A stretch of DNA of 64,000 nt, taken from contig CAVTXL010000011.1 of the NCBI GenBank assembly GCA_963738665.1, forward strand, positions 124,001 through 188,000, in the 5' to 3' direction. The stretch comes from JABDGM01 sp963738665 (GTDB lineage: Bacteria; Planctomycetota; Planctomycetia; Pirellulales; Lacipirellulaceae). Of the stretch, positions 39,884 through 51,359 are shown one piece after another. A program made the position numbers and the translations under genes. The notes under the pieces are model-generated. The model had not been told where the DNA came from. It worked only from the letters and a program-made list of their open reading frames with translations, and ran no database searches. Numbering within the stretch: position 1 is the first letter of the stretch; each line of letters starts with the position of its first letter.

Positions 39884-40406
39884 GGGGTTCGCGTCGATCG
39901 AGTAGGCTGTAGTGGCTCTCGCCGCGACGGCGAAGATAGTCGCGCCAGTGAATGTGCAAGAATACACTTTCGTACCGACCCGCGCCGGAACTCCGTCCAC
40001 GGCGGGCCCACCGAACGCGCTCCGATCGCACCGGTTGCGCCGGTTGCATTAGCTGTGCCAAAGTAGCCGCCACGCTCCGCGTGCCGCAGCAGCCCTTGCG
40101 TGTGCGTACGAAGCACATACCTCGCGCCACGCAGCGCAGGCCCACTCAGTTGGTGGCAACGCTCAGCGAAGCTGCGAACAAGCTCATCGGCCCAGCAGCC
40201 CAGCAGCCCAGCGAGGCAGTGCATAACCCTGGGCCAGTTACGGCAGACGGGGTCTGCCGACTGCAAATCCGTCCCCGAATCCTGGCAAGTCGCTTTCCCC
40301 GCTCGAAACGTCTATAATTGAAGTTGGACGCTGTCCATGTCAGATTCCGCGCCAGGCGACCTGCTTCCCGCAACTATTTGCTCGTACGGGCATCCGCCAG
40401 TTCTGC
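39884..40406. other. Divergent spacer upstream of htrA
   Basis: No gene is recognised. The spacer contains a family A palindrome (40237-40261) and an AGCAGCCC tandem run near 40192-40215. A TATAAT hexamer at 40313-40318 lies 89 bases before the htrA start. No convincing -35 box sits 16-18 bases upstream of it. Confidence 0.4.
40237..40261. repeat. Palindromic REP-like element, family A copy 2
   Basis: CGGCAGACGGGGTCTGCCG forms a stem of 7-8 bases. Over 25 bases it matches the reverse complement of 8508-8532 with two mismatches. Confidence 0.7.
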
Positions 40407-41642
40407 ATGAGTACTGCCTACGAAAGCTTCGACTTTGTACCGGACCAGCCGTCCAGCAGCCATAGTCCTGTTGCCGAGGCGTCCAGCTCCTCGCACAACG
40501 CTCGGACTGAAACGCCGCCCGATACTCGTTCGGTCGACTTGGCCGCCGTGCGCCGCAATCGCAATCGCGTGCTGGCCGCGCTGCTCGTCCTGCTGGCAAT
40601 TGCCGCCGGGCCGCTCATTGTCGGCCGCTTCATCTACCACTACACCTACAACGAGCTGAAGGCCGGCTACGACGTGGCCACCACCGCGCTCAGCGGCCTG
40701 AAGCCCCGGCTCAACGACCTCGAGCTCGCCTCGCGGCTGGTCGCCCAGCGCGTCGAACCCAGCGTGGTCAGCATCTACCGCCCGGTCGGCCGCGACGGGG
40801 AAGGGCAGGGCTCCGGCGTGATTGTCGATCACGAAGGGTACATCATCACGAACTACCACGTCGTCGAGGAGGCTTCCACCGTACAAGTGCAATTGCACGA
40901 CGGCCGCCGCACGACGGCCGCCGTCATTGGCGACGACCCGGAAACTGATCTGACAATCCTGAAAATCGACTTGCCGAACTTGATGCCGGCCGAGTGGGGC
41001 GATAGCAGCAAGCTCCAGGTCGGCGACCTCGTGTGGGCCCTCGGCAGCCCGTTCGGTCTCGACAGCAGCATCACTTTCGGCATCGTCAGCGCCAAAGGCC
41101 GCCACGGCGGCGGCTTATTCAAAGAGTATTTGCAAACGGACGCCGCCGTGAACCCCGGCAACAGCGGCGGCCCCCTCGTCAATATCGATGGCCAGGTCAT
41201 CGGCATCAACGCCGCCATCGTCGGGCAGGCCTACCAGGGCGTCAGTTTCGCGATTCCCAGTGCCATCGCCCACGCTCGCTACGACGACATCCGCCGCGAC
41301 GGCCAGGTGAACCGAGCTTGGCTGGGCGTCGAGCTCAAGCCGATACCCAGTTTTGTACGCCGGCGGATGAGCTTAGAGGATGGTCAAGGCGTGTACATTG
41401 AAAGTGTCGAGCCGAATTCGCCCGCCGACCGCGCTGGTTTTCAGCCCTTCGACGTGATCCTAAAATGGAACGGCGCCGAATGCACAGCTCCCGAATCGCT
41501 CGTGCAAATGATCGCCGGCACAGCCATCGGTTCGCAGGCCACAGCGATCATCGCACGCCGCGGCGACGCGCAAGGCGAACAACAACAGGTTGAGCTGAAC
41601 GTAACGATGGAACGCCGCCCGCGCATCCTGCCAACGCGATGA
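40407..41642 (+). CDS. HtrA/DegP-like trypsin-type serine protease with PDZ domain
   Basis: 411 residues: a cytoplasmic Ser/Thr-rich N-terminus, one membrane anchor (about 54-75), then a protease domain with the catalytic triad His151 (ITNYHVVEEA), Asp181 (PETDLTILKI) and Ser253 (NPGNSGGPLVN). One PDZ domain follows (about 305-400: GVYIESVEPNSPADRAGFQPFDVILKWNG). The family degrades or refolds misfolded periplasmic proteins. It is 156 bases upstream of dnaG on the same strand. Frame intact. A specific symbol (degP/degS/degQ) is not justified; one PDZ and an anchor resemble DegS architecture. Confidence 0.93.
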   Translation: MSTAYESFDFVPDQPSSSHSPVAEASSSSHNARTETPPDTRSVDLAAVRRNRNRVLAALLVLLAIAAGPLIVGRFIYHYTYNELKAGYDVATTALSGLKPRLNDLELASRLVAQRVEPSVVSIYRPVGRDGEGQGSGVIVDHEGYIITNYHVVEEASTVQVQLHDGRRTTAAVIGDDPETDLTILKIDLPNLMPAEWGDSSKLQVGDLVWALGSPFGLDSSITFGIVSAKGRHGGGLFKEYLQTDAAVNPGNSGGPLVNIDGQVIGINAAIVGQAYQGVSFAIPSAIAHARYDDIRRDGQVNRAWLGVELKPIPSFVRRRMSLEDGQGVYIESVEPNSPADRAGFQPFDVILKWNGAECTAPESLVQMIAGTAIGSQATAIIARRGDAQGEQQQVELNVTMERRPRILPTR

Positions 41643-41798
41643 CGCAGCCCCCGACTTTTGCATTCCTGAACGGTTAGCGGCGCCGCCGCCAAAGCGACCC
41701 CACGCGGCGAAATAGCGCCAAGAATCGCGATTCGCCCCAGTCGCGTCGGTCCAGGTCACGTCCGGCCGCATATCGTTCGTCACAGGAGGACCACCGCA

Positions 41799-43741
41799 GT
41801 GAGCTTTGGGTCGGCCATGGATTTGAAGGAGCAGGTGCGCCAAGCGGTCGACATCGTCGAGCTCGTGGGCAGCTATGTCCAGCTCCGCCGCCAGGGCCGC
41901 AACTACGTCGCCCTCTGCCCCTGGCACGACGACAGCCGCCCCAGTCTGCACATCAACCCCGAGCGGCAGTCGTTCAAGTGCTGGGTTTGCGACGTGGGCG
42001 GCGACGTCTTCAGCTTCATCATGAAGGCCGAGGGCCTGGAATTTCGCGAATCGCTCGAAATGCTCGCCGAGCGGGCCGGCATCCCACTCCGCCAGCAGGC
42101 CCGTTCCGTCTTCGACACCGGCAGCCAAACGAGCGACGCCAGCAGCGACAAACGGACTCTCTATCGCCTCCTGGCCTGGGCCGAGGAGCAGTTTCACCGC
42201 TGCCTGATGTCTTCGCCCGATGGCGAGCCGGGTCGCAGTTATCTCGTCGAGCGGAAGGTCTCCTCCGACAGCGCCAAGCGGTTCCACCTTGGCTTCGCGC
42301 CCAACCGCTGGGACTGGCTGCTCGAGCGGGCCCGCGGCACCGAGTGGACGCCTGCCCTTTTGGAACGGGCCGGCCTCTTGCGCCGCAAAGAGCTCGACGG
42401 CGGACACTACGACTGGTTCCGCGGCCGCGTCATGTTCTCCATCCGCGACGCTGCGCAGCCGGCCGATCGCCTTCGGCGGCCGCGTGCTGCCACAGCTAGC
42501 AGACGACCATGCCGCCAAATATATCAACTCGCCCGAGACGCCGCTGTTCGTCAAGAGCCGCGAGCTGTACGGCCTCGACCTGGCCCACGAGCACTTCAAA
42601 AACCCGGGCGGCGCGATCGTCATGGAAGGCTACACCGATTGCATCATGGCCCACCAAAACGGGATTCAAAACGCCGTCGCCGTGCTCGGCGTCGCCCTCG
42701 GCGATCGCCATTTGCAACTTTTGCGCCGGTACACTGATAGCATCACTCTCATGCTCGACGGCGACGACGCCGGCCGCAAACGCACCAACGAGATCATCGA
42801 CGCGCTGCTGGCGCTGTTTGAAAGAAATGAAGTCGATTTGCGAATTCTGACCTTGCCTCAGGGAGTCGATCCGTGTGATTTTATTGCTACGCAAGGAAGC
42901 GACGCGTTCCGCCAACTGCTGACGCAGGCGGCCGACGCACTGGAACACAAGTTCAACGCAGTGACCAACGGATTGGACACGCTCACCGATACCCATCGTA
43001 CGACGCAGGCCGCCGAGCAGTTGCTCGCGGCCCTTGCGCAAATCCGCCCTGCCGGCTCGGCCGCCGATTCTTCGCGGGCCATGCTTCGCGAACAGCAGAT
43101 GCTCTCGCGGATCAGCCACCGCTTTCATCTGCCGGAAGAGCAGCTCCGCGGACGGCTGGTTGCGATGCGGCACGAAGTTGGCCGGCGAAGCGAAATAATA
43201 AGAACGGCAGAGCGCGAGACCAGCAGAGCAGAGGAGCACAAAGGCGGCGGCGACACGCGGGCTGCAGACAGCTCCAGTTCGCCCGTTCTTCCGCTCCACC
43301 GCTCTACCTCCGCTTGGGACCGCGACCTTTTGGAATTCATCTTCGCCGAGCCGTCCCTCCTGTCGCGACTGGGCGATGAAATCGAGCCCGCCGATTTCAC
43401 CTCGCCTGTCGCTCGCCAAGTTTTCGATGCCTGTCGCGAAATGGTCGAAGAAGACGGCGACGTTCGATTTCGGCCGTTTGCTCGCCGCGTTCGATGACCC
43501 GGCGGTGAAGAATTTCATCGTGGCGATTGACGAAGCGCGGGCGGAAAAGGGCACGACCGACCACCAACGCATCTGGCCCGACCTGGTCGCCGCCGCCCGC
43601 CGCCGTCGCGAAGAACAACAGCGCCGCCTCGCCCTGGCCACCGCCCAAAGCGACCAAGACGAAGCCGAACGAATGCTTGCCAGCTTCTATCAAAAAAACC
43701 GTACCAAAAACCTCAGCGAATACGAAAGGAGGAAGTCGTGA
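41799..43741 (+). CDS. dnaG: DNA primase DnaG, two frameshifts and a repeat-derived linker
   Basis: GTG at 41799 follows CAGGAGGACC; an in-frame ATG lies at 41817. The CHC2 zinc domain is CPWHDDSRPSLHINPERQSF, then CWVCDVGGDVFSF (about 41-75). An extra C near 42466 breaks the frame; the next frame gives IAFGGRVLPQLADD and the TOPRIM domain (VMEGYTDCIMAHQNG, ITLMLDGDDAGRKR). Between ~43201 and 43309 the coding sequence consists of an inverted-repeat element also found in an intergenic region. The DnaB-interacting C-terminal region follows, with a second shift near 43480 before FGRLLAAFDDPAVKNFIV. The enzyme makes RNA primers for replication; rpoD follows, as in the macromolecular-synthesis operon. 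Confidence 0.94.
43201..43309. repeat. Inverted-repeat element, family E copy 2, inside dnaG
   Basis: The left arm holds AGAACGGCAGAGC and AGCAGAGCAGAGGAGC. The right arm holds CCGTTCTTCCGCTC and CACCGCTCTACC. The arms are partly complementary and use the same words as the intergenic element at 35765-35872. It is read in frame as a hydrophilic Ser/Glu/Arg-rich linker. Confidence 0.6.
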
Positions 43742-43961
43742 GTTGTTAGTAGATATTGGATGGTAGAGAGTTGTCAGCCCCAGCAACAAAAGCTTCGTAG
43801 TCGGCCACCATCAACGATCAACTAACCGCTATCTATTATCCATCATCCGCCCAGCGTTTCAATTGCCCACGGAGGTGCAAGGCGGCATGGGCGGCGGCCG
43901 ATCCGCATCGGTCATTCGCCACCTCACACCCGCCGCACAGGATGTGCGGGAGGAGCCGAAG

Positions 43962-45614
<1,653 letters not shown>

Positions 45615-45699
45615 GTGTAGACATTTCGCCGCGCGAAATGAAACCCGACCCGCGAGTCCGGCGGTCACATAAGAATCGACAATTTGTCCACCTCCACGA

Positions 45700-45731
45700 A
45701 GCCACTCGCCGTAAACGAGTGGCTCTTTTTA
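45700..45731 (+). terminator. Intrinsic terminator after rpoD
   Basis: A perfect 9-base stem (AGCCACTCG / CGAGTGGCT) with a 7-base loop is followed by CTTTTT. It lies 85 bases after the rpoD stop and probably ends the dnaG-rpoD transcript. Confidence 0.9.
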
Positions 45732-45831
45732 ACGCTTTGCGCGAATACCACGTAAGATCAGCTAATGGTATGATGATTACGACCCGACGCTCGTAACATT
45801 TGCACCGGCAACTCAACGCCGGAGAGAGTAT

Positions 45832-45960
45832 AATGGCGAAGGCGGATTGCCGACGAGTACCGGCTCCTACAGCGTGCGGATTAAGCCGGCAGATCAAAAG
45901 GAGCTTGAACATTTGCCGACAAGATCGCGCGAGCGAGTGGAATTCGCGGTTAGCGGCTAG
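45832..45960 (+). pseudogene. Possible RelE/ParE-like toxin remnant
   Basis: In the frame ending at 45960, from about 45868, the translation reads YSVRIKPADQKELEHLPTRS, then RERVEFAVSG and a stop. This resembles the start of RelE/ParE toxins (Y.V.I.P.A.KEL..LP...R..V). The expected second half (DPRPxGxKxL...YRxRxGDYR) is represented only by a DPRPGRWKH fragment in another frame just after. A start is not clear. I read it as a decayed toxin gene; coincidence is possible. Confidence 0.3.
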
Positions 45961-46317
45961 TGATCCGCGACCGGGCCGATGGAAACATGCATGTTGTGCG
46001 TGCCGACTGGCTGATGAATCAACTTGATGTACCGTTCGAGCGCGTGGCGGGTGATGAGCGAATCGTTGTGAGCCACGAGGGCTGACAAATCACGCTCGTG
46101 TCTTTCGACGATCTGGCTTGCCTCGAAAAGGTCGATCAAGAATTGGATGAGCGAGACGCAGACAAAGTTGCCCGTCGTTTGGCGGACCAGGGCCAGTGCC
46201 CGTCCCCTTCGTACGCTGGGCAACTTCTCGGCAAGCCACCGGCGCACGATAATAGCGGCAGGCGAAGTCTACGATTGCGCATTGAGGGTTGAGTTTGTCC
46301 CATTGAGGAGGCCGCGC
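45961..46317. other. Spacer with degraded sequence
   Basis: No supportable gene. One short frame from 45961 ends with WLMNQLDVPFERVAGDERIV and VVSHEG at 46084, which may belong to a lost toxin-antitoxin module. No hairpins or repeats stand out. Confidence 0.3.
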
Positions 46318-47021
46318 ATGAGCGTTCCTGCTGTCGCATTGCGGGAGTTGCATCAAATTCATCAACAACTCGCCGAGCTGCGCGATCGCATGGAGCGCGG
46401 CCCGAAGCAGATTCCGCCCGCGAAGCTAACGTCGTCCAGCTCGAATCCCAGCTCGCCGCCGCCCGCGACCGCGTCAAACAAACCCAAATGGCGGTCGACC
46501 GCAAGCAGCTCGACCTGAAGGCCGGCGAACAAAAAGTGGTCGACCTGCGGGTCAAGCTGAACGCCGCCAACAGCAACCGTGAATACCAGGCCCTTGTCGA
46601 GCAAATCGCCGCCGCGGAAATGGCTGGCAGCGTCCTCTCCGATGAGATCATCGAAGGACTCGAAAAAATCGACCTGCTCAACACGCAAGTCAAAGAGGCC
46701 GACACCGCCCTCGCCGCCGGCAAGCAGGAACTCGAAAAGACACGTCGCGCCATCCAAGATACCGCCGTTTCGATTCGCGATAGCATTTCCCGGCTCGAAG
46801 GAGAGTTGGCGGTTGCCGAAAAGGCCCTCCCCGCTGACTTCAAGACCGAGTACCATCGGATTGTCCGTGGCAAAGGGGCCGACAGCTTGTCCAACGTCGA
46901 GGACGGCGTCTGCATGGGCTGTGGTCAGCAGATTACGCTCAATATGCAGAACGAACTGAAGCTTTCACGCTTGGTGTTCTGCAAATCGTGCGGCCGGCTC
47001 CTCTACATCACCGGCGAGTGA
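46318..47021 (+). CDS. Coiled-coil protein with C-terminal C4 zinc ribbon (zf-RING_7/CT398-like), one frameshift
   Basis: ATG at 46318 follows GAGGAGGCCGCGC. The N-terminus (LRELHQIHQQLAELRDRMERGPKQI) continues, after a shift near 46420, as RAREANVVQLESQLAAARD, and the rest is a long antiparallel coiled coil. It ends with a zinc ribbon CMGCGQQI...VFCKSCGRLLYITGE. This layout matches a widespread family of ~235-residue bacterial proteins of unclear function, possibly linked to flagella, nucleic acid or secretion in different phyla. The intrinsic terminator at 47169 lies downstream. Confidence 0.88.
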
Positions 47022-47168
47022 ATGGATGTCGCCTTCTCGATGTTGGAGACTCAATGCTAGATCGTAATTACTGAGTCAAGCATAGCGTATCAAGCATCCA
47101 GCATCTTCCCGAAAAATCCTCTTTACAATCGCCGTCCAGGGCTGCAAAATACGGGAGTTGCCTGACCT

Positions 47169-47195
47169 GGCCCCGCCCTGGGGGCCGTTTTTTTT
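47169..47195 (+). terminator. Intrinsic terminator upstream of greA
   Basis: GGCCCC (47169-47174) pairs with GGGGCC (47181-47186) over a short loop and is followed by GTTTTTTTT. It most likely ends the zinc-ribbon transcript; attenuation of greA is another possibility because the greA start is only 33 bases further. Confidence 0.85.
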
Positions 47196-47227
47196 GGACT
47201 CATCCGAGCGATAAGATAGGTCTCGCC

Positions 47228-47710
47228 ATGTCCGAACGCATTCCCATGACCCGTGCCGGCTATAACAAAATCAAGGCCGAGCTGGACGAGCTGCAAAACG
47301 AGAAGATGCCGGAAATCGAAAAACGCATCGCCACCGCTCGTGCCGAAGGCGACCTCAGCGAAAACGCCGAATACCACGGCGCTCGCGAATCGCAAGGCAT
47401 GTTACAGGCCAAAATCAATCTGCTCCGCGACAAGCTCGCCCACGCCGTCATCATGGAGTCGGGAAAGTCGATCAAAGACGAAGTGACCTTTGGCGCCACC
47501 GTCGTCGTCAAAGACCTCGACTTCGGCGATGAGGAAGAATTCACCCTCGTCGGTGCCGGCGAAGAAGATTACGACTCCGGCCGCATTAACATCTCCAGCC
47601 CGCTAGCCCAGGGCCTCGTCGGCAAAAAAGTCGGCGAGCGGGTCGAGGTCGCCGTGCCGGCCGGCGTCAATCGTTTCGAAATCCGCGAAATACGCTTCGA
47701 CGACGAATGA
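47228..47710 (+). CDS. greA: Transcription elongation factor GreA
   Basis: 160 residues, the normal GreA length. N-terminal coiled coil: IPMTRAGYNKIKAELDEL, then ARAEGDLSENAEYHGARESQ, which holds the two acidic tip residues that stimulate RNA polymerase cleavage. C-terminal FKBP-like domain: TFGATVVVKDLDFGDEEEFTLVG, SPLAQGLVGKKVGERVEVAVP, YR-like ending NRFEIREIRF. It rescues backtracked RNA polymerase in the cytoplasm. Intact. Confidence 0.97.
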   Translation: MSERIPMTRAGYNKIKAELDELQNEKMPEIEKRIATARAEGDLSENAEYHGARESQGMLQAKINLLRDKLAHAVIMESGKSIKDEVTFGATVVVKDLDFGDEEEFTLVGAGEEDYDSGRINISSPLAQGLVGKKVGERVEVAVPAGVNRFEIREIRFDDE

Positions 47711-47835
47711 TCGTTGCCGCTGCCGTAAATCCGTCATGCCACGCGCTGCGGCAAATCCATGCCGGAGAATCCTCGACCGCGATGCCGGACTAGTACAGCG
47801 GGAATGTCCTGCGTAAGTGCGACAGCCGTGACGAA

Positions 47836-49911
47836 CTAGGCCGCGTCGATATCGTTGGTTGGCACTTCGCGCAAGTGTCGGTTTGCTGCTTCGCGCCCCG
47901 CTCGATGGCGCAACGCGCGATACGGATTCAATTTTTTGCACCGGCGCGGCACCGGTGTCGACGGTATAGTGCTGCCCGCCGATTGTTTCGGCGACGCCGG
48001 GGCGGCGGGCAGCGGATCGGCATGCTTCCAATGTCGCCGCGCAACCAGATCATGCACCGTTGCACCGAGCGCAGCTAGCCGCTGAACCGCTGTCTTTTGC
48101 CCCGTGAACGCCAGCACCTGATTCTCCTGCCTGCCGAATTCAGCCAGCACCGCAGCCAGCGCCGCCGTCCCCCGCTCGTCGAGTCGCTCAAAATGATCGT
48201 CCAGCACCAGTGGCAAATAGACGCCGCGCCGGGCGACCGCCGCCACAAGCGCAAACACGAAGCTCAAGTAAACCTGGCTGGCCTCGGCCGGCGAAAGCGA
48301 TTCCAGGGCCACCGCGTCGCACGTATTCCGCACGGCCCAAGCCCGGCGTCCATCGGCGCCCAGCTCAACGCGCACTAATTGTCCGTCTGTGAGCTGGGCC
48401 AGAAAGTCGGACGCCCTCCACGGCTCGTTGCTCCAGAAATCGCTATCGTACGCCAACAGATGCTCCCCGGCGGTTTGCTCAAGATCCTGCTGCGCATCGG
48501 CCAGCTCGCGCTGAATCTGCTCGATCGACCGCGCCGACAAGAGCCGGGCCCTCTGCCGATCGATCGTCGTCCGCTCCTCGCGCAGCTTGCCGACGCAATT
48601 TTGCTCAAGTCGCAGCTTTTCCGAGAGCGTGAACCGCTCTTGTTCTAGCTCCAGCCGTCGTTGTTCCAGTTGCTCCGCATCGGCGGCGCTGAAAATGCCC
48701 TGCGCGTCGCCGAGCTGCTGCGCTGCTCGGCGGCGACTCGTGGCCCCTTCATTGGCGAGCGCCTGCCGGCGGTCGACGAGGTGATCGAGCTGCCGCCGTA
48801 GCTCGGCCTGCGTGCGGGCCAGGTGCTCGGCCTCGTCCGCCCAGTCGGCCGCCTCGTCCGCACGCTGCCGCGCCTCGATCAGCGCTTCCAGTCGGTTCAA
48901 TTGCCGTGCGAGTGTTTCCACCATCGGCCGCAGCCGTGGATGAGCGTCCTGGCAAACGCACTGCTGCGAAGCAGTCGCCCGCGCCAGCCGGGCCACTTCC
49001 CCGTCCAAATCGGCCGCGAGCTGCCGCGCCACGGCCATCCAGGCCCGCTGCTCGGTAATCGACACCGCGGGCGTCTCACTCGCCGTTGCCGGGACAAGCT
49101 TCGCACGTACATTCGCTTCCCGCCGCGCCAGGTCTGCGGCTGTCGCTCGCCAGCGAGCGATTTCCTGATCCAGCTCGGCCAAGTGTGGCTCCCACTCGTT
49201 GGCGTCGAGCGTGTGCCACCGCAGCTCGGTGTTCAGCTCCAGCCGCCGATACCGCAGCCGAGCATCCGTTTCGGCGAGTGCTGACTCCACCGCCCGCAGC
49301 CGCAACTCGATGGCGCTGGTCGCCTTCTCACCCTCACGAATTCGCCGCTCAGTTTCTCGCCGGCGGTGTTCCAGCTCGCCGCTCACCCGCCGTTCGGCAG
49401 CGACCCGAGATTCCAATTCCGCCGCCAGTGCATCGCGCTTGGCCGCCAGGTCGCTGGCCTTGCGGCCGGGCTCGCCCTGGCCGATCAGATTGCGGAACTC
49501 GCTGGCGAACTCCGCCGCGTCCGTCGAGTCAACCTGCCGGCCAGCGGCGAAATTCGTCGCGTAAACTCGCGCCAACAAACTGGCCGACAAACCGCCCAGT
49601 AGCCGCTTCACCGTCTCACGATCCACCACTTCGCCGCTCAGCGATGCGACCGTTAGACGTCCGGCCGCAGTACCGTCGTGATAGCGCCGCAATTGATAGC
49701 AGCGGCCGCCAGCCTCCAATGTGGCCTCCCCTGCGGGCGCCTCGCTCGCCGCCGGAACGCGGCCAAACACGACATGGGCCAGGAACTCAGACAGCGTCGT
49801 TTTTCCGCTGCTGGCTGGGCCCTGAATGACGTTCAGCCCAGGGAAGATGGGCGAAATTTCGAGGTCGGGCCAACCTCGCATTCCATTGAGTGCCAGTGCG
49901 GTGATTTTCAT
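47836..49911 (-). CDS. SbcC/Rad50-like (YhaN-type) coiled-coil ATPase
   Basis: The start is ATG 49911 (MKITALALNGMRGW), which places the first strand and the Walker A (GPASSGKTTLSEFLAHVVFG, residues 31-50) in the usual position. A long Arg/Glu/Ala coiled coil spans about 200-480. It contains SQQCVCQDAHPRL, a CxC variant where Rad50 has a CxxC zinc hook. The C-terminal ABC signature region (LSPAEASQVYLSFVFALV) and Walker B (LPLVLDDHFERLDE, near 571) follow, then TGQKTAVQRL. YhaN proteins normally pair with a YhaO metallophosphoesterase; none is adjacent. The last ~60 residues are basic and unstructured. Confidence 0.82.
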   Translation of the reverse strand: MKITALALNGMRGWPDLEISPIFPGLNVIQGPASSGKTTLSEFLAHVVFGRVPAASEAPAGEATLEAGGRCYQLRRYHDGTAAGRLTVASLSGEVVDRETVKRLLGGLSASLLARVYATNFAAGRQVDSTDAAEFASEFRNLIGQGEPGRKASDLAAKRDALAAELESRVAAERRVSGELEHRRRETERRIREGEKATSAIELRLRAVESALAETDARLRYRRLELNTELRWHTLDANEWEPHLAELDQEIARWRATAADLARREANVRAKLVPATASETPAVSITEQRAWMAVARQLAADLDGEVARLARATASQQCVCQDAHPRLRPMVETLARQLNRLEALIEARQRADEAADWADEAEHLARTQAELRRQLDHLVDRRQALANEGATSRRRAAQQLGDAQGIFSAADAEQLEQRRLELEQERFTLSEKLRLEQNCVGKLREERTTIDRQRARLLSARSIEQIQRELADAQQDLEQTAGEHLLAYDSDFWSNEPWRASDFLAQLTDGQLVRVELGADGRRAWAVRNTCDAVALESLSPAEASQVYLSFVFALVAAVARRGVYLPLVLDDHFERLDERGTAALAAVLAEFGRQENQVLAFTGQKTAVQRLAALGATVHDLVARRHWKHADPLPAAPASPKQSAGSTIPSTPVPRRCKKLNPYRALRHRAGREAANRHLREVPTNDIDAA

Positions 49912-50254
49912 GGCTTGGGTCCTTGCCTCCTTGCCGCGGTTGGAGAATCGTCGCGCGACGATAGCGAATTTGTCGAACCCAAACAACGCCGACTGGCGAG
50001 TGCTGGCACTCACTCGCCGTAGAAATTCGCACGCCGGCCGATCGCCCAGTCCACGCTCCGTCGAGCTGCAGATTCTTTGCGCAAGGCCCATGCAGGCGTA
50101 ATTTCACCAACGCCGTAATGGCCCGGATCGCTCGAATCGCAGTTCACCGAGTCGCAAATGTCAAGACTGCGCGCGCAGCCGCAACCGCTGCGGTCGTAGA
50201 GATCGGCCGTCCGTTGAAGAATCGACGGGTGCAATCGAAACGCTGCCAGCGCAA
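49912..50254. other. Spacer between the ATPase and RRM genes
   Basis: 343 bases without a recognisable gene. GAGTGCTGGCACTC near 49999 is palindromic; its half-site order is opposite to CIRCE. No other signal was seen. Confidence 0.35.
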
Positions 50255-50620
50255 TCAATAACTGCCGCGCCGGCCGCCCCCGCCGCCCCCGCCATAGCCA
50301 CGGCCGCCGCCCCCGCCGCCCCCGCCGCCATAGCCGCCACGGCCGCCGCCCCCGCCGCCGCCGCCCCGCTCTTGCCGCGGACGCGCTTCATTGACCGCTA
50401 GTGGGCGGCCTGAGTGATCTTTCAGGTTCAAGCCGTCAATTGCCGCTTTCGCTTCCGCATCCGTGCTCATTTCGACGAAGCCGAATCCCTTGCTCCGGCC
50501 AGTCTCCCGATCCATGATCACTTCGGCGCTCTGAACCGTGCCAAACTCGGAAAACAATTGTTCCAAATCGGCATTCGTCATACCGTATGACAAATTTCCA
50601 CAATACAATTTCTTTCCCAC
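50255..50620 (-). CDS. RRM-domain RNA-binding protein with Gly-rich tail
   Basis: I chose a GTG start at 50620 preceded by GGGAG; the frame is open further upstream to 51022 but that part has no family features. One RRM covers residues ~4-80: RNP2 is KLYCGNLSY, RNP1 is SKGFGFVEM, with FSEFGTVQSAEVIMDRETGR between them. A tail of ~35 residues is (RG)GGGGGGRGGYGGG-like and ends RRGSY. Architecture equals the cyanobacterial and planctomycete Rbp/GRP family, often cold-responsive RNA chaperones. The gene is single, with a long upstream spacer. Confidence 0.9.
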   Translation of the reverse strand: MGKKLYCGNLSYGMTNADLEQLFSEFGTVQSAEVIMDRETGRSKGFGFVEMSTDAEAKAAIDGLNLKDHSGRPLAVNEARPRQERGGGGGGGGRGGYGGGGGGGGGRGYGGGGGGGRRGSY

Positions 50621-51359
50621 TGCGTTTCTCCCGTAAGCAGGGAAGAACCAACCCACCATTAACTTTCGGGGTCGATTTGAAAGGGGCCAGCGTGGAGGCC
50701 CACCAGGAGGGACGGCCGAATGTGCATGCGGACACCCGTCGCAAAGAACGGCGGCAACGCGTTTCGTCGCACCAACCGCCGCACAGTATGTGCGATCGTC
50801 CGGAAATTGTCCAGACCTCCTGTCAATACGAAAACTCGGTCCAATTCCGAGGCGGATCTCCCGCCCGGCCGTCTGGTTTCGTGTACCGCAGGCCCTGTCC
50901 GCCGGTCCCCAAACCAGGTACCGCGATACCACCGGCGACGCCGGCAAAACGGTACACAAAACCGCACGCAACTGGTGCCGTTGAACTCTCGCACCGGCGC
51001 GGAATTTCCCGCTGTCCGCCACTCTCGACCACCAGCCCCAGCCCGTTGCAGCGCCGCGGGCCGCTACGGGTACTGGAAAATGAATAGGACGAGCCGCCGT
51101 TTCCGCGTGTCAAGTCCTGCCCTGCCGCTGAGGTTTGTCGCGGAAAATGATTGACAGCGCTTCCAAAACTAGCGATTGTAATTGCTGATCGGTTTCTATG
51201 CCTGGACGGCGCCAGCCGGACGAAGCGACGGCTCGGTATGGCCGCTGCCGTTTTTCACAAACTGGCTCGCCAGCTTCGCCATGCCGCGACCCTGGTGACC
51301 GGCGGACTGCTACGTTGCTGTCGGCGAACTGAAAGCCGGCTATGCACATTGGAGGTATC
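50621..51359. other. Spacer upstream of RRM and GH43 genes
   Basis: 739 bases between divergent genes. Open frames here are Arg/Pro-rich and have no recognisable motif. It may include a long 5' leader for the RRM mRNA, as is usual for cold-regulated RNA-binding proteins, but no defined structure was identified. Confidence 0.35.

Noticed and set aside
49995..50020. CIRCE-like heat-shock operator near GAGTGCTGGCACTC
   Set aside because: CIRCE has GCACTC first, nine spacer bases, then GAGTGC. Here the half-sites are in reverse order with a 2-base spacer and no heat-shock gene follows.
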